From positions 5,071,172 through 5,135,171 of the forward strand of contig NW_024468910.1 of the NCBI RefSeq assembly GCF_011745365.1: 64,000 nt of DNA, read 5' to 3'. The DNA comes from Cryphonectria parasitica EP155. Lineage: Eukaryota > Ascomycota > Sordariomycetes > Diaporthales > Cryphonectriaceae. Positions 42,649 to 55,795 of this stretch are shown piece by piece. Position numbers and translations under genes: made by a program. Numbering within the stretch: position 1 is the stretch's first letter; every line of letters begins with the position of its first letter. Below the pieces are notes generated by a model. It saw nothing but the letters and a program-made list of their open reading frames with translations, was not told where the DNA came from and did no database searches.

Positions 42649-44988
42649 TTAGTTACCAAACAGGGGCAGCGAGTTCTGGATCATCCAGTTGATCCCCTCA
42701 GCCCGGTAGTCATCCCACTCAATATAGCTTCCATTGACGCTGAACACAATGCTCTGTCCCACACCGCCGCCAGACGTCGCATTATACTGAGGCCAGGCTG
42801 GAAGGACGGCCGCACTATCACTGTCACTGTCGCTATCAACGTCACTGTCACAGGCACTGTCATCTGTTGCTGCTGCTGTTGCTGCAGCACCATTCGGGTC
42901 GAGCCCCGTGATGAAGTTGACCCAGGCATTGGACATGGCCTTGGCGAGGGCAGGGAAAGCGGCAGTGGTGTTGGCGAATGGGTCGGGCGCTGCGTCATAG
43001 CCGACGCCCAGGGTGTTGTCGAAGACAAAGGCAACCTCCTGGAAGTGAGTGGCGGCCACGTAGTCAGGGACGCCGTTGACCGTCACATCGAAGCGGTAGG
43101 CCCACGAGGGGAGGCCTGCGTTGAACCATGCGATGGATGCCCTGCGCCGAAGGTATCTATGATTTACATGTCAGTACTTATTTCTGTCTGTAGGAGTCGA
43201 TCTTGAAAGAGGGGAAATTGGAATATGTGTCGGGATCGAGACATACTGCATCACACTATGGAGAGAAAGAGATAATCGTTAGTAAAGATTATTCCACATA
43301 AACGGTAAGGGAAGGGATGGAGAAGAAAAGAAAAAAGAAAAAAAAAAAAAGACGTACAAGTCGCCAAAGAAGGCTCCCGTCCGGCGGTACTGCAGTCCCA
43401 GTGTAGTAGCCACCTCATCACCTGGCAAGATGACCGGGAACTTCTCGAGAGAAGGGATGCCCACGGCCTGAATGTCAGGATACAGGGTAAGGGCCTCGTC
43501 GATGATGCTGTCCATGGTACGACCCAGCAGCTCGGGGGCCTGGGCGCCGATGATGCTCTCCACAGCATACCGCATCTCTTCGTCCGTGTTGACGGCCGAG
43601 CCGTTGGGGCCCCTCGCATCACCAAAGGCGGTGCCCTCATCAGTGTTGCAGCCGATCATGATGGGGATCTGGGGGAACCGGCCAGCGGCGAGCTGGTGGA
43701 TGGGATAGTCGGCGATGAAGTCATGGTCGAGCATGGGAGGCCAGGGCGAGGCGGCGGTGCCATTGAGAGCGGCGTCGAGCTCGTCAAAGGGGAGGGCCTT
43801 GAGGCAGTCGAGGGAGGCCGTGGTGTTGACCGTGGCAGCACACGACGTATTGGCCACGAGGGTGTTGTAGACGGCCTGCATGGCATCGGTGGCGTTGAAG
43901 CCGCCTGCGTAGCGAGGGAGCGTACCTCCGAAGCCCGACTCGGCGATGGCAGCGCGGAAGAGGCCATCATCACGGCCTATTTTTTTTTTTTTTTCTTCTT
44001 GTCAGTGGTTTTCCTATTTTTCTTCTTCTGGAAATGAATGAAAGATACAAAGAAAGAATTTTTTTTTTATAAAAAAAAAAAAAGTACGACATAGAGACAT
44101 ACCATTATAGGCAAGAACCTGGGCGTTGACGCTCTCGGCACCAGAACTCTCGCCCCAGATGGTGACCTTGTTCGGATCGCCACCAAACGCAGCAATATTC
44201 TCATTCACCCAGCGCAGGGCCTGCCTCTGGTCGCGGAACCCGTTGTTGGCAATACCCGCGCTGAGGGCCTCGCTGCCGCTCAGGAACCCATACGCAGACA
44301 GGCGGTAGTTGAGCGAGACGGCCACCATGGGCGTGCCCAGGTCGACCGAGTTCTGCACGATAAAAGACAGGTTGTACCGCCTGTCGGCACTGCCTCCTTC
44401 GTACAGGCCGCCGCCGTGGATCCATACCGCCACAGGAAGCTCGGCCGTCTCGTCGATACCAGCAGGGCGAATCACGTTGAGGTAGAGACAGTCCTCCGAG
44501 AGGGTGTAGCCCGTGTCGTCGGACCCGTAGCCTATGCAGGACGGTGGGTACACCTTGGCCGGTTGGGTGCCATTCCAAGCTGTTGTCAGGGGCTGTGCGA
44601 GCTCGAACCGTTGTGCGGGCTATATTTGTAATCATAGACGACGAGAAGGGCTTGGTCAGTAAAGGGCTAGCTGGAGAGGGGGAAAAGGGAGAGCGAGGTC
44701 GAGGAAGAGGTAAGATGAAAAGAAGGACAATGACGAGGTCGGGACACAGGGCTATGTACGTACCTCGGCATACCGCATGCCCAAGAAATAGTCCTGATCA
44801 TACTCGGTGCTATAAACACCTTCATATGAGCCATTCTTGACCGTTACTGTAGGCGAGGAGGTGGACCGCAGCACGGCCCCGTCCCGAGGGTGAACCGCAG
44901 CAGCATGCACCTGAGAACCTGTGGCGAGCAGCGAGCAGCACGCCAGCAGGGTCTTGAGGGAGGAAGAGGAGGAGGAAGAGGAAGTCAT
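42649..44988 (-). CDS. Secreted type-B carboxylesterase/lipase
   Basis: Five exons on the minus strand (44988-44764, 44619-44103, 43976-43358, 43255-43247, 43156-42649) give 625 residues in one frame. The N-terminus (MTSSSSSSSSLKTLLACCSLLATGSQVHA) is a signal peptide. The alpha/beta-hydrolase motifs are the EDCLYLNV loop, oxyanion hole HGGGLYEGG, nucleophile Ser233 in GESSGA, Glu361 in NTDEGT and His494 in ATHFQEVAFVF. Several N-glycosylation sites (NGT, NTT, NTS) fit secretion. Type-B esterases hydrolyse lipid or aromatic esters; the substrate cannot be read from sequence. Exon 4 is only 9 nt and encodes most of FVMQ, a join required by the conserved FVMQYLRRRASIAWFNAG region. A Ser-Asp repeat (CDSDVDSDSDSDS) is inserted near the C-terminus. 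An upstream in-frame ATG exists at 45132, but the signal peptide supports 44988. Confidence 0.92.
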
Positions 44989-46477
44989 CCTTTTGTTGCC
45001 ACAAGGGGGAGTGGAAGAAAAGAAGGTGACGTTTGGTGGTGAGCCTGAAGAGAGGGGGGAGGAAGGAAACCCAAGAATCAGAACGATGCCGGCGTCTCCG
45101 TCTTCTTTTATAAAATATTTCCCTCTAGTCATATTCCATCACGATCAATGGATCATCATCATGGGTCCTCCTTCCCTTCTCTTGACCCTCCCCACTCACT
45201 ACCACTAGCTGTGCCTTTCGGCCCTGAAGATCATTTTCCCCCTTGGCTCCTAGCTCTACTAGAGACTCCGTCGCCTTTTCTTTTCTCTCGTGGTTTTATT
45301 CCCAAGACACCGGATAGAGTAACCTAGAACATCCACCGTCTCCGTGGGCTAGCCTAGGTGCGCCCCGCGTGTTCTTCCCCGCAGGCTACTGCTGAACAAA
45401 CAGGGGGACCCGTGGGTATCTGCCGGGATGGCTATGTTTTCTTTTCTTTCTTGGAGGTGGGCATGACGTCGAGTCCATCATGAGCTGTGCTGTGGGGCTG
45501 CCTTTCGTATGACCGAACGACTGTCTGAGTGTTGGTCTGTTGCTGGTGAAGGAGGAGGAGATGGAGGGGGGGGGGGGGGGGAACAACCTCGGGATGATCG
45601 GGACTTTCTCCTCGTCTCGATTTCAGATGACCTTCCAGGAAGATGCTCACTCGCCCGTTCAGAGTTGCCTGGTGCTGATTCCCAACCAGAATCCTGGCCC
45701 AGTAGTCATCGTTGTTGGATGGGGTGGAATGATATGTCAAGTGTCAACGTGGATTACCAGGTTTCCCCACGCAGGGAAAAAGGAAAGCAGGACAAAAAAA
45801 AAACGGAAGTCGATCCCCCCCCCCCCATGCCAGTTCTTTGCCTAATTACTATAGTCTGCTTGTTCGGTTAAGCCTCGGTTGATTTAGGTTAGGGATGGGA
45901 TCCCAGGTCCCGTGGCCTTGGCTCTTTCTTCTTGCACTCACTTTTTCTTTTTCTCTTCTCGTTCTCCGTCATGCCTTCCTCATGGGTAGCAGACAGTGGT
46001 AATTTTGAGCAGGGCTGAACTTGCTACTGTACGCGTACTTCAGAAGTAGTGATAGCTTGATTACACCTTCCATCAATGTCTTGTACACACCACTTACAAC
46101 AAGTCCAAAGGCATAATGAATCTCGTCCTCTTTCTTCCTTGCCACACCCACGCCCCGCCGGCGTGGCACTCGTGGATACCCTCGACCAAGAGCGCGTGAT
46201 GGATTCAATTTTCTCACCAGCTAGCCCACCGAAGGAAATACATTCTCGCCGGCCTGGCAAACGAGACGACCTCGGACAAGTTGTGTCTCCGCTCCCGGGG
46301 AATATTCTGGCCGCCGTTGTCCGCTTCACGATGCCTCGTTAGTTTAGAGGCGAGGTCGACTGGTTCCCGGGTTTTTGTGGGTGGCTACGAGGTACTGAAT
46401 CAGGAGAATGCATTGATCGCAATGAGAGTGAGTAAGTAGTGGCAGCAGTGCTATGTCATGTCATAGACACAAAAGAA

Positions 46478-46527
<50 letters not shown>

Positions 46528-49500
46528 AAAAAAAAAAAATGACCCCACTAGTTTACCCCAGGATAAAAGCCTAAGTCTCCCCATTAGATCATTCGCCTCT
46601 CCATCTTTTCCCCACACAATTGAAATGCGGAGTACTATAGTATGTAGTATGACTATATGGGGGGGAGAGCGGTGTGGGGAGCCCGAGAGGCTGCCGAGAA
46701 TGAAAGTCGGTCCGATTCAGGATTGCCAGGAGTGGGAACTATACTCTGCGACTTGTTTTCTTCTTCCTCCTTGATTTTCTTTTCTGTGTCTGTCTGTCTC
46801 TGCCTGTCTATCTGAGTGGGCCGTGATTATGCACATTCAAGCATATGATCAAGATATGCGTATTTCTTGTAGGAAGCTCTCGGTAGCCTGGGGGGGGGGT
46901 GGGTCGTGTCGTTTTATACTCTTCTCCCCCTTGCAATTATTGGACTTTTTTTCTCTGCATTCTCAATAAATATTTCCCAGCACTCATGTTACTGTTGAGC
47001 CCTGGAACGAACTTTTTCTACAGAGAAGCAGACAGCTATAAAATCGTGGTGCCACCGCATAAACAAGAAACAACACGAGGTTGAGCGATTTCCGCCGATG
47101 CACGGAGACGGTGGCATCACTCCACTGCCAGCTCCTCCCGGGGACATCCTCTTTGGGGTGAACAGGCGTACCATGCCGCCCGCCCGCCTCACGACCTGTC
47201 CTGTTCTCTGGACAATGTCTCCATCATAATGCATATACGATTTGTTCTTGGTCAGACGACGGATAGACTGCTTCTTCTTCTTCTTCTTCTCTCTCGCACG
47301 TTTGCCTACCACAGCCCGCCCTGTCCCTGTGAAAGTCATCCCTGCCTCGGGCCGAGGGGCATAAAGAAGGAAAACAAATAATCAAACTGAGGCAGAAATG
47401 AGATGAATGGGTTCTGCAGAGATAGGGCAAATACGTTGAGTTGACCCTTCTCTTCCTCTTCTCGCAATATTCATTACCTTTCCTTTTTTTATAAAGAAAA
47501 ATGAAAGAAAGAAAGAGACAAAAAAAATAGGCTTTATATGATTGTTTCTACAGGATGTTATGAATGTCTAGAGAGAGTAGCAACCCCCCCCCCCCGGCCT
47601 AGTTCAGTTTCCATACTACCGTGAATCATCGTCCTATGCCCCCCCCCCCCGGGCCAAGATGCATCATATCATTTCGTCCCTTACCTACCCTCGGGTCGTC
47701 CTTCTTCACCATTTCTCTGGCCCTATTTAAAGGACATTTCTCCAGCTGGCCTGCCTTTACTGGCCTCGGGCTCAGATCCACAATTCTGTTCCATCAAGTA
47801 TCTACTTATCTACCGGTGGTGCTTCCTACCGAGCTCACTGTGCTGCCAGTCGACATACGAAAGGTTGAAAGATAATAGGCGGGAAGAAATAAACCCTTTA
47901 CATGGAGAATGACAAACCCTTCCTCTGGTCCGGAGGGGAAGGGGCGGGTTTGTTGGAGCAGACGACGCACAGCATCACCCAAAAAAAGTCCTTCTCTGGT
48001 ACGCATGCACGACAACCGCCACCACCAAACACCACCACCACCACCACCCCAACGTGTTCCCTCAATTTTTCTTCCTCATTTTCTTCTCCTCCTCCTCTCC
48101 CCCCTTTCTCCCCGCTCCGGACATATGAAGCTTGCAAACTTTCAACTATCGGCAGTTGAATTATTTGTTCCCTCTGCCCCTCTTCTTCCGCCCTTCTCTG
48201 CCTTGTATCCCTCTCAGATGCAGCTGCCTAGCTTTCCGTATTCTTAATAAAAAGAATTTTTTTTTTAAAAAAAAAAAAAGGAGGAAGAAGAAGAAGAAGA
48301 AGAAGAAGGGGCCTTGGGGGTGGGGGGGGGGACGGGAGGGAGTATAGAGAGGAACAAACAGAGAGAGAGAAAAACAAAACCTTATGTAAGTATACTCGTA
48401 GCTGCGCCGTGCAGTACTGTACCACAAGCAAAGATACACCACCACCACCCAGGCAGCCAACCCACGGCCGTACCTACCCCATTCGCCGAAGTGGTAACAA
48501 TCATCCAAAGGAGGGGGGTCAGAGACAAGAGATGCAGACATCTTGGCCCTGTCGATCGATGCTACGCTCACCAAAAAGTTCGGTACCAAACTGTTGTTTC
48601 TGCTTGCCTTGTTCTTCCCCTCACTCCTCCCCCCCCCCAAACTAAGTTCCTTCCCAGTGCCCTCTCTCCAGAGATGGCCCCCCTTACGAAATCTAAAGAA
48701 GACAAAGGAAAAGAAAGGAAAGAAAAAAAAAAGGAAAGAAAGGAAAAAGAACAAATCAAAGCACCATTCGTTAGAACATGTCCCCTGGATTCAAGATTGT
48801 AGGCGGACACCCGGGGATGACAGTAGATGTGCACACAGCATGCGCTGCTTCTACTCGATGTAACTTACTGTGTGATGGAGCTAAGCGATCAAAGAAGGGT
48901 CTTGCATTTGTTCTAATGGGTTACTTGGTTCAAGCTCTTCAAGAAATGGCTAGAGCATCTTTTCACCACCCCCACTCAAGAAATCCCTTCCAGGAAAGAA
49001 TAAGCAGTATAGTATGGAGTAGACCGTAGGGTCTAAACATGTTGAAGCAGAAAGGCTTGATCCTTACGCATATGAAATATGCTTTGTATTGGTAGTGCCT
49101 TTGAAACTACGGGCAATTTCCGGTACAAGTACTCCCCGCTGTTCTCGAACAAGACAAAACACCCCCCCCCCCCGGCCCAAAAAAAAGGAAGAACACATGT
49201 GAAAATAGGCAAGACAGGTGGCATCGTAAAGCTCCTTATGATTTTGTTTTGTTAAAGCCTACAAACCAGGTCCTCTGGCTGATCAAGTCATTTGCCCTTC
49301 CGCATATCGCTTTCGTCCCAGGGGAGAGAAGGAAAGGAAAAGAAAAGAGAAAAAAAAAGGAAAAGGAAAGGAAAGAAAATAAGAGGAGAAAACAGCAAAG
49401 ACTGGTTTCCATGTACTTGAGAGGGGTATCCTCCTTTTCTCCTCCTTACTTTCCAAACCGGTCCAAGGTACCCTTCACTCCAATATGTTATGCTTACAGA

Positions 49501-49782
49501 AGAGTACATTTGGGGATAATGCATTGCTTTGAAGTTGCTCAATCCCACGGCTAGTATGTAAAAGAGAGAGAAATTGAAGCGATTGAAAGTCAAAACTCCG
49601 AGACGCTGATGATAGATGTCGTGATGTTCGAGGTAAGACAGGTACGCAATAGGAAGCTGAGAGAAATAAAGGAAATATTGGTATAATACACGACTTCCCC
49701 GGCCCCGTTCTTGAATGGGCAGGGAAGATCTGGGGGAGCAGGCGCTGTTGATATATGTGGGACTGGAACCCATCCTTCCCCT
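44989..49782. other. 4.8-kb gene-poor region
   Basis: No convincing gene. It holds the esterase promoter side (44989 onward), (GA)n (about 46479-46522) followed by an A-run, C-runs near 47586 and 47641, a TACTATAGTA palindrome (46633-46642) and A/T runs near 48259-48280. The end near 49780 is the 3' side of the homeobox gene. Confidence 0.5.
46479..46522. repeat. (GA)n microsatellite with A-tail
   Basis: About 22 GA units followed by a run of 17-18 A, which looks like a simple-repeat cluster and not a retroposon tail, since no element is attached. Confidence 0.9.
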
Positions 49783-51763
49783 CTAGGCTCCTGTTGGAGA
49801 GTTGAAATTCTGTGGCGTGATGTTGGGCTGGAATTGGAAGGTCTGTGACTGTGGTTCGCCGAACTGGCCGAGGTTGCCGTTCCAGACCGACAGCTGATCT
49901 GGCGAGCGATTCCACGGGAACATGTCAGTCTGTGGCGGCGTCTCGAGCTTGAGGGCGGGAAAGTTCTGGCCCTGGGCCATAGAGGATGCTGGTAGCGTCG
50001 TGGGCACGAGAGACGGGGTCGCCGGCTCGCTCTCCACGTATCGAGGCGCGGAGAGCGACATGGGGAACTCCAGCTCGGATCCAAACTGCGACAGCCCCGG
50101 GGTGGTCAACGCCTCATCTGGCGTAACGTTGCCGCAACCAGTCTCCAGGAGGAACTTGGGCTGCGGGAACTGCTGGAAGCTGTGGCTTCGGATGCCGTTG
50201 AGTGGGCCGTCCCGATTGTAGTCAGATGAGGCTGGCGAGAACCCGAGGGCTTCCTCGAATTTGCTCAGCGACATCGAGGCAGATCGCTGCTGAGAGCCCA
50301 GCCCTGAGTTGTCGGCAGAGAGCAACTGCTGTTCAAAGTTGGGGCCGACCGGTGACACACTAGATGATTCCTTGAACGTGGCCGCCCTCGCGGTGAGCGA
50401 CGAGGTCCTGGCGAGCTGCTCCAGGATGCTGGGGTCGAAGGAGCGTGGGGACAGTGGAGAGACTGGCGGTCCCGACTTGACTATCTTGCCGGAGAGAGGA
50501 CCGGTGGCAGATGCGGCTCGCCTGATTGTGCCGAACATCTCACTTCGCCTGGTGCTCTCAACACCTGTCTTGGGACCGTTTGAGAAATCACGCAGTGCTG
50601 TCTGATTGAGACGCTGAGGTGGCCGAATCTTCCTGCGCAGGGCGATACTCGCACTCGGGCACGCCTGGGTGCCGATCACATCCCTCTCGTTGTTGAAGGC
50701 CGACGAGGACGGTGGGAACGTATCCGGAGACAGCGACCCAAAGCCAGGGAAGTCTGATATCTCACTTGTCCGCCTGATGGAATGACCTTCCATCTCATCG
50801 TGGCCGATCATGTTGGTGGTGATAGTCGGTGTTCTTTGGGCCATGTATGAGGTCGGGTGTGGGAAGTACTCGGTATGTTTGACTTCGCCGTTCAGGGCCC
50901 CCAGACCAGACATCTGTCCGAGTGAAGAGTATTCAGACATGAGCTGGCTCTGGAGTGTCTCGAAACAAGCTGCGTCCTGCGACTCTGGGTACGCATCTGG
51001 AGACGATGAGAGGATGCCCTGTTGGCCTTCAAACGCCGTAGTTGGGAGTGGTACATCCAGGTCGGAGAGCCGTGCCTGGGGCGAGTCTTGATGTTCAAGT
51101 TTGAACACCTGCCCGATCTCGCCGCTCTCTTCGACCTTGCCGCCGGCCACGAGGCTGTGGGCCATGGAGTCATTGCTGTCATGGGCATGGGGAGAATAGT
51201 CCATAGTTGGGTCCTCGTGAGCTGAGGACATATCAGTCTCCGAGAAGTGGCCTGAGGGAGATTTGGAGGTCTGTTTGCGGTCGCTCATGCTGTCATTGTC
51301 GCTGCTCACGGCATGGAGGTCATCATCCTCGTCCTCGTCGTTGTCATTGTCGTCATCATCTTGCACATCCATGCCGACAACCTCAGAGGCTGCCTTGTCT
51401 GCAGCCTGTCTGGCTTCATATTCCTGGACTCGGTGCATCTGTTTCTCCCGAGCCCTCCGGTTCTGGAACCAGTTCTGATGGCTTTTTGTCAGTGCAGGAC
51501 TCAAGAAATGGGGCCAGGTTGTTGGGGGAACATACATTCACCTTGGGAACAGGGCATCCCAATTCTTCGGCCAGCTGCCGCTTGCGGTTGGTACTCGGTT
51601 TCTGGGTCTCGGCCGTAAAGACTCTCTCGAGCTTCTGCTTCTCCTCTTCGGAGAACCGCTTGCTGCACGCAATGGAAGCATGGTAGAACTGGGCGTTTTC
51701 TGGCTGTTGCTGGTGCGGATGCGGGTGGTGATGTTGTTGTTGCTGGTGCTGGTGCTGCTGTTG

Positions 51764-51808
<45 letters not shown>

Positions 51809-52207
51809 TTGCAAGGCAGAGGAGAACATCTTCACAGATGGATGTGCAGGGTAGTAGCGGAAGCCCTGGGACTGGAGCATCAAGTTCAGAGCAGCGGTAC
51901 TATTTTGTTGGTTATGTGGCATCATCGACAGAGCAGTGAGGTTGGATGCTTGAGGTGACACCTGTTGCCACATCGTCACTGGGTTCTGATAATGAACCGC
52001 CCCTATCGTATCCAAACCATGGGGATTCGACTTGACAGCACCAGGAGAAGGCTGGCCTGAAGCCATCGTCGAGGAGGGCTGGTAATGCATCGCCGGTGTG
52101 GTGTCTAGAGAGTGTGGCCCCGTCTGTCCCGGCAGTGAGAGGGACCGTGAGGTGAAGTCGTGGTCTGACAATCCACGGTAACCATGCTGATACGTCTTGT
52201 CTCCCAT
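49783..52207 (-). CDS. Homeodomain transcription factor
   Basis: Two exons on the minus strand (52207-51536, 51474-49783) give 787 residues. The homeodomain spans about 178-238: KRFSEEEKQKLERVF (helix 1), TNRKRQLAEELGCPVPKV (helix 2 and turn) and NNWFQNRRAREKQ (recognition helix with the invariant Trp226, Phe227, Asn229 and Arg231). A 61-bp intron falls inside the recognition helix between KVN and NWF. The N-terminal region is Gln/His-rich (about 135-165, a CAG/CAA microsatellite). The long C-terminal half is acidic just after the homeodomain (DDDDNDNDEDEDDD), then Ser/Pro-rich and probably disordered. Such factors control development and sporulation in Sordariomycetes, but the target genes and orthology to a named HOX gene cannot be settled here. 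The start was placed at the first ATG (MGDKTYQ); the frame extends 13 codons upstream from a TTG without an ATG. Confidence 0.9.
51733..51812 (-). repeat. CAG/CAA microsatellite coding for Gln
   Basis: Imperfect trinucleotide repeat in exon 1 of the homeodomain gene. It encodes a Gln tract broken by His. Confidence 0.9.
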
Positions 52208-55200
52208 GCTGCTTCTTGTCTGCTCAAGACGGTTATGATTGAACAAGAGCGAGCGGGATGAAAAGGCCCTTGGTTGGGTTTTGGTTTTTGCTGTTTTCGA
52301 AATATATCAAGACTCGACTAGAGGAGGAGCGAGAGGTTGTCCATCAAAAGGCACAGAACAGGGAGGAGAGCCGGCGTGTTGACGTCTGAAAGCGAATGGG
52401 TCTGGGAATTTCTTCTTTTCTTTTCTGAATCCTGGAGACAAATAGAGAGATATGTAGTCGCCAACAGAACGACCTGGGTTTTGGAAGTATATACCAAATG
52501 CCTCTCTGGATGGGTCCAGGGGAAAACCAAGTAAAATCAGATCAAGAAGGAAAAGAAGAGAAAAAAGAGCGTAGTTCAACAGTGTGCGACAGGCCCTCGC
52601 AGGGCGATGATGGCGAGAGATGGGCTGTGGCGTAAAGAAAGATCCAGGGGCCAATGTGTCGACGGATGAAGAGCGACCGACGATAGGGTGGGAGACCTCG
52701 AGGTTTCGCGACGAGCAGGAACAGAAGTAGAGAGGCCTTTGTCGTATAAGAGGTCCTTTGGGAGAAGAAGACAGGTGAGACACAAGCCGCCGACGAGTCG
52801 TCCAAGGAGATGACCAGACAGGGACGTGAAGAGTAGTTCTGGGAGGGGGTTCCGCACGAGAAGTAGTTGGCGGAGGATGCAGCAAGCCAGCAGGCTCAAG
52901 GTCGTAATCAAGAGCGATGGGAGCAAGGAAAGGCCCTGTGCGATGCAGCGGGTGCTTGGGTCCCTGGCTTCCTGGGGCTGTGGATTTGGGATGGGCATGG
53001 GAAGCACACACCTGGATGTACGGAGTACATAGCGTGCCATAGCTGTGGTGGGGTGGGTTCGGGGCTGGGGTCCACAGTTGCAGTCCACAGATCCAGTCGA
53101 CCGGACAGGGGTGAGACAGCCGGGTGCAAGGAACAGGATGAGATGGAGGACGAGAACATGTACTATAGTACTACTATGGTACATGATGGTGGTGGTGGTG
53201 GTGAAGGTGGAGGAGGAGGACAAGGACGACGACGACGAGATGGTGGCAGCAGGGGGGGCCACAAAAAAAAAAAAAAGAAGTGCAGTTGACTGAGGTGGTC
53301 CCGCTGCCGCTGCTGTAGTACATAGTTGTACTATGGTACTCTTTCATGAACCGACGACGGGTCGTACGTGGCTCCCGCCATGTCCAACTCGTTTTCTTCT
53401 TTTTCTTTTTCACATTGTAGACGAGCGGACCCCTTGTGGTCCATCCATAACCTTGATCTTGGATACAACTCGCATTCGCTAGAGGGGAGGGTTGTAGCTG
53501 TATTTTTGCCGGTCTGTCTGTCTTTGGGCCGTCACGATCTACCTACTACCCCTTAGCGCTGCCGTCACTTGCTAAGGAGAGATGGCGTCGTGCGGTGGTC
53601 CTGCGGTGCAGGGGTAAGTAAGGTTGTTGTCATGGCTGTTGCTGACGAGGGGAGCCTACCTCGGGGCCGCCCTGTACCTGAGGGAAAAAGGCGTTTACGA
53701 TATGTCGGTTGCGCCCCCCCCCCCCTTTCTCATATCCCTTCCCTCAGGTCTGGATGAGTTCAGATCAGGTGAAGTATACAGTCAGGTAAAATGAGATGAG
53801 GTGAGGTGAGGCGCGCAGGTTGATACCGTTGCTGTAAATTACTTGTCTCTGAAAGCGCAAAGCAAGGGGCGACTGAAAGCGGCCGTGGCGACGGGCGATG
53901 GATGGTTTGTGGGCTGCAGCAAATGGACCACAGCGCTGCTGCTGCCAAGCTGGAAAGCTGAACAAGAACATAGTGGTGGTGGTGGTCGCTGGTGAGGGTG
54001 GTCAGTGCTTTGATGTGTGTGTGGGGGGGGGGGGGGAGGAGATGGTGGAGGGTTGTCTCTGTCTTTACTTTTTCTTGCGTGCGTAAGAGGCGCATGCATG
54101 CGTGTACTGTACTCGGCGATGGTATGTCTGCGTGTCTTCCTCCTCTCTACCCTAACGGCTGTTGTTGTCTTTGTCCATGTTGCTGGCATTGTTGACTGCC
54201 GATATTCATCTGCCGTGGGACCGCTGCTCATCATGGTTTCGTTGTCCATGGTCCATGGTATCTAGACAAGAGTGGTGGTCGCATGCAGGTGCCAAAAGTC
54301 TTATCGTGCCATGCCGTGGCGCACCATCACTATCCAGAGTCCCCTTTCCCCTTCCCCCTCAATGTTGGCCCCTTCCATACCATCAGGTGGCATCCCTCGG
54401 ATGAGATGGAGGCAGCGATAGGGCGGTAGATGAGATGACAATTCGGCAGAGGGGCCGAGACGCGAAAGAAGTCCTGTTTGTCTGTCTGTCTGCCAGAACT
54501 TGTTAAGGAGACATGGATTTTCGGTCCCCTGGTACGGAAGGGTACCTGATGAGGACCCGTCAAGGGGGCCCCCTTGCCTCAACCATGGTCCTGTTCCTGG
54601 ATCAGGCCCAGCAAGGGACTACCGCCCTCCACCTCCTTCGTCCCCCCTCCTTTCTCGGAATAGTACTAAGATACGCAGTACTGTATTTCACAGCGGACGG
54701 GCCTGACCTAGACATGGACCCTTGTCCCTGGGGGCCCAACCTAAACCCAGGACCCATGTGCTGGGATGGGATGAAAGTGGATAGGGCGGCGGCGTCCCCA
54801 GCTTTCTTCTGGTTGGCCCCTCTCCTTTTTTTTCTTTCTCATTTTCTTTTCCCTCTGTGTGCGTGCGTGTGTGCGTGCCTGCCATAGTATCAAGTGCCAT
54901 AATACCATACCATGGTAGTAGGTGCCTATGGGTGGTATGTTGTGTGCATACGCTCTGTGTCTCATCTCTCTCCCTCCCCCCCTCCCTCCTCTCTCTATTT
55001 GTCTGTCTTTCTCTGTGTGAGTTATGGTATGTGCGCATGCGTGCAACTGACAGCATTGAGCTGATGGACGCTCGATAAGGCTATGCATTCGCTGCATCTG
55101 CAGTGCACCAGACAGAATGTTGTTTTTTTGGGGGGGCGGGGGCGGGGGGGGGGGGGGGGGTTGTGGTGTGCAGTCAAGGCTCGCGCCGGCCCAATTAGGC

Positions 55201-55743
55201 TGGCCTGTTCCCAAATCGAAGGGTCAACATATCCACCTCATCCAGGAACAACCACATGAGTGGTCGAGATGGTCCCGATCCCACCTTGAGCGTTCGAAGC
55301 GATTGAGGTGGCCAAGGCGGTCAAGATGGCCATTGTGATCACGGAGTAGTTTTGGTCTTCTTCCTCTGCGGGTGGGTGTCTATGTGTCTCTCTCTGTGTG
55401 CGTGTGTGTTTGTGTGTGTGTCTCGCATGCATGCCCTGTGGCGTCGGTGGTGATGACTTTAGCGAGCACAAATCCAACCCCATTTAGAATCTTGGCTGCA
55501 TAGTGGCCACGACAGGAGCAGCAATGTTCGACGGGTCGGTGTCAAGGAGTATACCCATCGAATTGGACCCTCAGGCAGGAGCCGAGGGGGTCTTCTCCCG
55601 CGACTGCGACTGCGCCTGCGTTCGCTTGTGATTCATGTTTGATGATGTCGTCATGCCAAAAGAGAGAGAGCGAGCGAGCCAGGCCATGCGGAGTGGAGAG
55701 GCTGAAGTGTTACCCAGCGGATACCAGGGCCGGTCAGAGCACG

Positions 55744-55795
55744 CAGCACGTAGTAGCAGCACGTAGTAGCAGCACGTAGTAGCAGCACGTAGTAG
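55744..55795. repeat. 13-bp tandem repeat, four copies
   Basis: Four perfect copies of CAGCACGTAGTAG, then a partial fifth. It is unrelated in sequence to the 13-bp polypyrimidine repeat at 10.9 kb. Confidence 0.95.

Noticed and set aside
46479..46539. (GA)n followed by an A-run as a retroposon tail
   Set aside because: No element body, target-site duplication or reverse-transcriptase fragment is attached.
52576..53262. 228-codon minus-strand frame upstream of the homeodomain gene
   Set aside because: Low-complexity start, no domain, and its position fits the 5' leader of the homeodomain transcript.
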